Assembly (NCBI GenBank): GCA_005880755.1
Contig: VBGV01000194.1
Span: 1 to 17,657 of the forward strand
DNA: 17,657 bases
Reading direction: 5' to 3'
DNA from: Chloroflexota bacterium
GTDB taxonomy: Bacteria; Chloroflexota; Dormibacteria; Dormibacterales; Dormibacteraceae
A program made the translations under genes and the position numbers. Of the stretch, positions 13,763 through 17,657 are shown piece by piece (position 1 is the stretch's first letter; each line of letters starts with the position of its first letter). Below the pieces are notes generated by a model. That model did no database searches and was not told the DNA's origin. It saw nothing but the letters and a program-made list of their open reading frames with translations.

Positions 13763-15225
13763 CCAGGGGGGTCGTCGCGACCCCTCATCACCTCGCTTCG
13801 GAGGTAGGGGCTCAGGTCCTGCGGGACGGTGGCAACGCGATCGACGCCGCGGTCGCGGCCGACGCGGTGCTGTGCGTGGTTTATCCCCATATGACATCGG
13901 TCGCCGGTGACCTGATGGCCATCGTCTGGCCGGCGGATGCGCCGTCGCCCGTGGGACTGATCGGCGCGGGTCGGTCGGGCGAGCTCGCCACCATCGCCGC
14001 GGTCCGCTCCCGCGGACATGAAACGATGCCGGCGCGAGGACCGCTCACCGTTACCGTCCCCGGCACGGTCGAGGCATGGGGGAGGCTGCTCGAACGTTTC
14101 GGCACGTTCGGGTTGGGGGCGGTGGTCGAGGCAGCGTCCGCTTTCGCCAAGGACGGCTACCTCATCACCCCACAGCTTGCGGACGCGCTGCGCGCCGCGG
14201 CGGGATGGCTCGGGCGTGAGCCGGTCACCTTCGCCCTCTACCCGCCGATGGAGGCCGGGATGCTGCTTCGCAACCCAGACCTCGCGTCGGTGCTGGATGA
14301 GATCGGCCACGGCGGGATCAACGGTTTTTACCGCGGGGAAATCGCGGCGGCGATCGCGGCGGCGATCCAGCGCCGGGATGGCTTCGTGACGAGGCAGGAC
14401 CTTGCGACGCATCGCTCGCACTGGGTCGATCCTGTCCCGTTTCCGTACCGCGACCTCGTCGTGTACGAGCTGCCGCCTCCCACCCAGGGTTTGGCCGCCG
14501 CGGCGATGCTCGTCCGGCTGGCGGCAGGGATCGAGTTCCGGGCCGCGCGCGACGCCAGCTACGCCTTGCGCGACCGCTACATCACCGACCCGGATTTTTC
14601 GCCCACCCCCGCCGAGCCGTTCTTGGACCCGGACCACGCCCCCGCCTCCAAACCAGTGGCGCAGGAGGCCGGCGACACGGTCTACCTGTGCGCGGCGGAC
14701 GAGCACGGCAATGTCGTCTCGCTGATCCAGAGCGTCGCTTACGACTTCGGCTCGGGCATCGTGGCCGAAGGCACCGGGATGCTCCTCCAGAACAGGGGCG
14801 CCTATTTCAGCCTCAACGACCAGCACGTCAACAAGCTCGAGCCGCGAAAGCGAACCATGCACACCCTGATCCCGGCGATGGCCGCTCGCGACGGGCGGCC
14901 GTGGGCGGCCTTCGGCTCGATGGGGGCCGACCTCCAGCCGCAGCTGCAGGCGCAGCTCTTGATGAATCTCGTCGACCGCAGCCTCGAGCCGGCCGAGGCC
15001 GTAGCCAGGCCGCGCATGGCCATCTTGCCGGACGGTGTGACGGTCGCGATGGAGGCTGACTTTCCCAACGCCGCGCAGCTCTCACGTTCCGATCGCCACG
15101 TGCGCCTGATGCCGGCCAGGCACCCCTCGTTCGGACACGCGCACGCCCTGGTGATCGACGGCCCGGGCAAGTGGCGCGCCGGCGCGGATCCACGCTCCGA
15201 CGGATCCGTCGAATACGTGACCTGA
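13759..15225 (+). CDS. Gamma-glutamyltransferase (GGT) family Ntn-hydrolase homologue
   Basis: GGT enzymes self-cleave and then transfer or hydrolyse gamma-glutamyl groups, for example from glutathione. The 488-residue product has the opening GVVATPHHLASEVGAQVLRDGGNAIDAAVAA, the PHMTSVAGD segment, TVTVPGTVEAWGRLLERFG, and the beta-subunit region ADEHGNVVSLIQSVAYDFGSGIV, GTGMLLQNRGAYFS and HTLIPAM. There is no signal peptide, so it appears cytoplasmic. In a gapless alignment to E. coli GGT from memory, the nucleophile Thr391 position is Val308, with Thr307 just before it (motif GDTVYL). Processing and activity are therefore uncertain. I believe some actinobacterial relatives share this pattern, so it may be a subfamily trait. 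ATG 13759 overlaps the kinase stop (ATGA). Substrate unknown. Confidence 0.88.
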   Translation: MTRGVVATPHHLASEVGAQVLRDGGNAIDAAVAADAVLCVVYPHMTSVAGDLMAIVWPADAPSPVGLIGAGRSGELATIAAVRSRGHETMPARGPLTVTVPGTVEAWGRLLERFGTFGLGAVVEAASAFAKDGYLITPQLADALRAAAGWLGREPVTFALYPPMEAGMLLRNPDLASVLDEIGHGGINGFYRGEIAAAIAAAIQRRDGFVTRQDLATHRSHWVDPVPFPYRDLVVYELPPPTQGLAAAAMLVRLAAGIEFRAARDASYALRDRYITDPDFSPTPAEPFLDPDHAPASKPVAQEAGDTVYLCAADEHGNVVSLIQSVAYDFGSGIVAEGTGMLLQNRGAYFSLNDQHVNKLEPRKRTMHTLIPAMAARDGRPWAAFGSMGADLQPQLQAQLLMNLVDRSLEPAEAVARPRMAILPDGVTVAMEADFPNAAQLSRSDRHVRLMPARHPSFGHAHALVIDGPGKWRAGADPRSDGSVEYVT

Positions 15226-15236
15226 CACGGCCCCCG

Positions 15237-15242
15237 TATACT
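15237..15242 (+). promoter_or_regulatory. rpsO: -10 hexamer (TATACT) of the rpsO promoter
   Basis: TATACT matches TATAAT at five of six bases and lies in the 28-base gap between the ggt-family stop and rpsO. It ends 11 bases before the TTG start at 15254. A start site 7 bases after the hexamer would leave a leader of about 5 bases, and no SD precedes the TTG. No clear -35 box is present. Confidence 0.55.
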
Positions 15243-15253
15243 GGCCTGCGAGT

Positions 15254-15523
15254 TTGGCAGTCGAGAACGAAGTCAAAGGCACGCTGATCGCGGAGCACAG
15301 GCGCACAGACAAGGACACAGGGTCACCTGAGGTCCAGATCGCGCTTCACACCGCCCGGATCCGGGAGCTCACCGAGCACCTGAAGACGCACGCCAAGGAC
15401 CACCACTCGCGCCGTGGCCTTCTTCTCCTGGTCGGCAAGCAACGGCGTCTGTTGAACTACCTGAGGGACACCGACGTCGAGCGCTATCGCGCCCTCGTCG
15501 CCAAGCTCGGAATCAGGAGATAG
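15254..15523 (+). CDS. rpsO: Ribosomal protein S15
   Basis: S15 binds 16S rRNA helices 20-22 early in 30S assembly and forms a bridge to the 50S subunit. The 89-residue product is the standard length and shows DTGSPEVQIALHTARIRELTEHLKTH, then the HHSRRGLLLLVGKQRRLLNYL signature and a basic end. TTG 15254 gives the normal N-terminus MAVENEVKG and has no SD. The TATACT element just upstream suggests a very short 5' leader, leaving no room for the S15-binding pseudoknot that controls rpsO in E. coli. rpsO followed by pnp is a conserved pair. Unlike the preceding genes, it does not overlap its upstream neighbour, so it probably starts a new transcription unit. Confidence 0.97.
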   Translation: MAVENEVKGTLIAEHRRTDKDTGSPEVQIALHTARIRELTEHLKTHAKDHHSRRGLLLLVGKQRRLLNYLRDTDVERYRALVAKLGIRR

Positions 15524-15543
15524 TTCGGCCCCATAAGTAAATC

Positions 15544-15657
15544 GGGAGGACCCACGCCGGTAGCGCGGGTCAGCTCTTAGAAGCTCCCACTCAGGCGTAC
15601 GGCCTAAGCGAAAGCTTCTAGGAATCTGACCCAGAGTCGCGCCGCCGGGTTCCTCCC
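15544..15657 (+). ncRNA. Structured 5' leader RNA of pnp
   Basis: The 155-base gap between rpsO and pnp can fold into a nested structure. A closing stem pairs GGGAGGACCC (15544-15553) with GGGTTCCTCCC (15647-15657) and has one bulged U. Inside it, GGGTCAG (15567-15573) pairs with CTGACCC (15626-15632), with GCGC/GCGC (15563-15566/15639-15642) beyond an AGAGUC bulge. A small internal loop then leads to an 11-bp stem, 15575-15585 with 15613-15623, including UAGAAGCU/AGCUUCUA. At the tip AGGC/GCCT (15593-15596/15602-15605) closes a small loop. A weak CATAAG (15532-15537) could place a transcription start at 15544. Pairings are read by eye. The known Actino-pnp RNA motif lies in the same position in Actinobacteria; I cannot tell whether this is a relative. 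Confidence 0.6.
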
Positions 15658-15670
15658 ACATTCATGGAGG
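15652..15670 (+). promoter_or_regulatory. Alternative hairpin able to hide the pnp ribosome binding site
   Basis: CCTCC (15652-15656) is complementary to the pnp SD GGAGG (15666-15670), with a 9-base loop. The same CCTCC forms the closing stem of the upstream leader by pairing with GGAGG at 15545-15549. The two pairings exclude each other: the full leader fold frees the SD, and its loss would let this hairpin block it. Confidence 0.5.
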
Positions 15671-15678
15671 TGTTTGGC

Positions 15679-17657
15679 GTGGCAATAGTCACGAAGAACG
15701 TAGACGTCGCCGGGCGGCGGATCTCAATCGAGACCGGTCGCGTGGCGGAACAGGCCAACGGGGCGGTGATCATCCGCCAGGGCGACACGGTGGTGTTGAG
15801 CACGGCCGTGATGTCGAAAGAGCCGCGTGAGGGGATCGACTTCTTCCCGCTCACGTGCGATTACGAGGAGAAGCTTTACGCGGCAGGCAAGATTCCCGGG
15901 GCGTTCATGCGCCGCGAAGGCAGGCCCAGCGAGACCGCAATCCTCGCCTCTCGTCTGACCGACCGCCCGCTTCGCCCTCTCTTCCCGGACGGATTCCGGC
16001 TCGACGTGCAGGTCATCTCGACCGTGCTCTCGGTCGACCAGGAGAACGACCCGACGATCCTCAGCATCAACGGCGCATCGACCGCGCTCACGATCTCCGA
16101 CATCCCGTTCCAGGGTCCGGTTGGCGCGGTCCGTATGGGTTACATCAACGGCGAGGTCGTGGTCAACCCGCCGATGTCGCAGATGGGCGACTCCGACCTC
16201 GACCTTGTGGTCGCCGGGACCGCGGACGCGATCCTGATGGTCGAAGCGGGCGCCAAGGGTGTGAGCGAGCAGGTCGTGCTCGACGCGCTTGCCGCCGCGC
16301 ACGACGCGATCAAGCAGATCTGCGCCGCGCAGCTCGCCCTGCAGCAGCAGGTGGGTCTCGAAAAGCGCGAGTGGATCCCCAACACGTACCCGGAGCAGAT
16401 GCTCGAGATCGTGGGCGAGTACCTCGCGCTGCGCCTCGACCAGGTGCTTTACAGCGCGGACAAGGCGGCGCGCGAGAGCGCCCTCGACGACCTTCGTACC
16501 AAGACCGTCGTCGAGCTCGGCGAGCGTTTCCCGGAGCACATCGACATCCTCGGCAAGCTCTACGACAAGGCGGTCAAGGACCGCGTGCGGCAACGCATCG
16601 TGGACGAGGGCGTCCGTGTCGACGGCCGTGGCCTGAAGGACGTACGCACTATCACCGTCGAGGTCGGGGTGCTGCCGCGGACGCACGGCTCCGGCCTTTT
16701 CACCCGCGGGCAGACGCAGGCGTTGACGATCGCCACCCTCGGCTCGATGTCCGACCAGCAAAAGCTGGATGGCCTGACGGCTGAGGAATTCAAGCGTTTC
16801 ATGCACCACTACAACTTCCCGCCCTACTCGGTGGGCGAGTCGCGCCCATTGCGCGGACCGGGCCGGCGCGAGATCGGGCATGGCGCGCTCGCCGAGCGCG
16901 CGCTGCTGGCGGTCATCCCGCCGGTGGAAGACTGGCCCTACACCATCCGGCTGGTCTCTGAGATCTTGAGCTCGAACGGATCGACCTCAATGGCGTCGGT
17001 CTGCGGTTCGACGCTGGCCCTGATGGACGCGGGCGTGCCGATCAAGTCGCCCGTCGCCGGCATCGCGATGGGTCTTGTCACGCGCGAAGGCAAATTTGCG
17101 GTGCTGACCGACATCCAGGGCGTCGAGGACATGCTCGGCGACATGGACTTCAAGGTGGCCGGCACGAAGGATGGAATCACGGCCCTGCAAATGGACATCA
17201 AGATCAAGGGCCTGACCCACGAGATCATGGCCCAGGCGCTCGAGCAGGCGCGCGAGGCCCGACTCTTCGTGCTCGACAAAATGCTCGCCGTGCTACCGCG
17301 CCCGCGCACCGAGATGAGCCACTACGCGCCGCGCATCACCACGATCCTGATCAACCCTGACAAGATCCGCGACATCATCGGCCCTGGAGGCAAGATGATC
17401 CGCAAGATCACCGAGGAGACCGGGGCTCAGATCGACGTCGAAGACGATGGACGCGTGTTCATCGCGGCGGTCGACCAGGAAGCCGGTAGAAAGGCGATCG
17501 ACTGGATCAAGAGCCTCACCGACGAGGTCGAGGTCGGCAAGATCTACCAGGGCAAGGTCGTGCGCATCATGCCGTTCGGCGCCTTTGTCGAGGTGCTGCC
17601 GAACCAGGACGGACTGGTCCACATCTCCAAGCTCACCGACCATCGGGTAGAGCGCGT
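15679..17657 (+). CDS. pnp: Polynucleotide phosphorylase (right edge cuts it)
   Basis: PNPase is a trimeric, phosphate-dependent 3'-5' exoribonuclease central to mRNA decay. About 659 residues are seen of a protein usually near 700-750. The first RNase PH-like domain shows GRVAEQANGAVIIRQGDTVVLSTAV, DFFPLTCDYEEKLYAAGKIPGAFMRREGRPSE and TDRPLRPLFPDGF. The linker helices are followed by the second, catalytic core with RTHGSGLFTRGQTQAL, FPPYSVGESRPLRGPGRREIGHG, SNGSTSMASVCGSTLALMDAGVPI and FKVAGTKDGITALQMDIK. A KH domain (IIGPGGKMIRKITEETGA) and the start of the S1 domain (GKIYQGKVVRIMPFGAFVEV) precede the edge. GTG 15679 has GGAGG 8 bases upstream. An in-frame ATG at 15664 has no SD and lies between the two strands of the SD hairpin. 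Confidence 0.96.
   Translation, partial: MAIVTKNVDVAGRRISIETGRVAEQANGAVIIRQGDTVVLSTAVMSKEPREGIDFFPLTCDYEEKLYAAGKIPGAFMRREGRPSETAILASRLTDRPLRPLFPDGFRLDVQVISTVLSVDQENDPTILSINGASTALTISDIPFQGPVGAVRMGYINGEVVVNPPMSQMGDSDLDLVVAGTADAILMVEAGAKGVSEQVVLDALAAAHDAIKQICAAQLALQQQVGLEKREWIPNTYPEQMLEIVGEYLALRLDQVLYSADKAARESALDDLRTKTVVELGERFPEHIDILGKLYDKAVKDRVRQRIVDEGVRVDGRGLKDVRTITVEVGVLPRTHGSGLFTRGQTQALTIATLGSMSDQQKLDGLTAEEFKRFMHHYNFPPYSVGESRPLRGPGRREIGHGALAERALLAVIPPVEDWPYTIRLVSEILSSNGSTSMASVCGSTLALMDAGVPIKSPVAGIAMGLVTREGKFAVLTDIQGVEDMLGDMDFKVAGTKDGITALQMDIKIKGLTHEIMAQALEQAREARLFVLDKMLAVLPRPRTEMSHYAPRITTILINPDKIRDIIGPGGKMIRKITEETGAQIDVEDDGRVFIAAVDQEAGRKAIDWIKSLTDEVEVGKIYQGKVVRIMPFGAFVEVLPNQDGLVHISKLTDHRVER

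Noticed and set aside
14343..14370. Short GCGGCGATC repeat in the ggt-family gene
   Set aside because: It encodes an Ala/Ile helix segment in frame and spans only about three units, which is ordinary codon-level repetition.
12866..14862. Minus-strand open frames of 343 and 378 codons opposite the lipid kinase and ggt-family genes
   Set aside because: They are shadows of well-supported + strand genes and show no recognisable motif.
15524..15660. Intrinsic terminator after rpsO
   Set aside because: The stems are long and nested but are not followed by a U-run, and pnp begins immediately after, so a leader structure fits better.

Overview
The window is a high-GC, tightly packed bacterial stretch in which every convincing gene reads on the + strand. 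Its backbone is the conserved transcription, translation and secretion neighbourhood ruvB – DUF2905 – secD – secF – rimP – nusA – ylxR – infB – rbfA – nrnA – truB – ribF ... rpsO – pnp. The gene order, the compact infB and nusA, frequent TTG/GTG starts and several starts with no Shine-Dalgarno (SD) sequence suggest a high-GC Terrabacteria lineage such as Dormibacterota, Chloroflexota or a deep actinobacterium. That placement is inference; there is no rRNA here to test it.

Layout. Bases 1-645 hold the C-terminal part of ruvB, cut by the left edge. Then come a small two-helix membrane protein (DUF2905) and the SecDF translocation motor. Bases 3402-10241 are the nusA-infB superoperon: ribosome assembly factors (RimP, RbfA), transcription and translation factors (NusA, IF2), an RNA-binding YlxR, the DHH nuclease NrnA, tRNA pseudouridine synthase TruB and FAD synthetase RibF. 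Between ribF and rpsO, which are often close neighbours in other bacteria, lies a cassette at 10238-15225. It encodes a GlpB-like flavoprotein, a 30-codon ORF, an alkyl-DHAP-synthase-like FAD enzyme, a DAGK-family lipid kinase and a gamma-glutamyltransferase-family protein. rpsO then has its own near-leaderless promoter. pnp (cut by the right edge) follows a structured leader of about 115 nt.

How the parts fit. The backbone makes and matures ribosomes and handles RNA. GlpB, the AGPS-like enzyme and the lipid kinase all act around glycerol-phosphate or glycerolipid chemistry, so a lipid (possibly ether-lipid) function is a reasonable inference. Most genes are translationally coupled: from truB to ggt every junction is a 4-nt stop/start overlap.

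Two things stand out. First, four genes (ylxR, nrnA, ribF, dagK) are best explained by near-cognate starts, CTG twice and ATA twice. Each has an SD-like sequence at suitable spacing; three of the four overlap the upstream stop codon by 4 nt, including two identical ATAG junctions. Second, the pnp leader contains one CCTCCC segment that can pair either with a GGGAGG at the 5' end of the leader or with the GGAGG SD of pnp. That is the geometry of an on/off translational switch. No tRNA, rRNA, CRISPR, insertion sequence or transposase was seen. The longest stretch without a gene is about 155 bases, the rpsO-pnp intergenic region.
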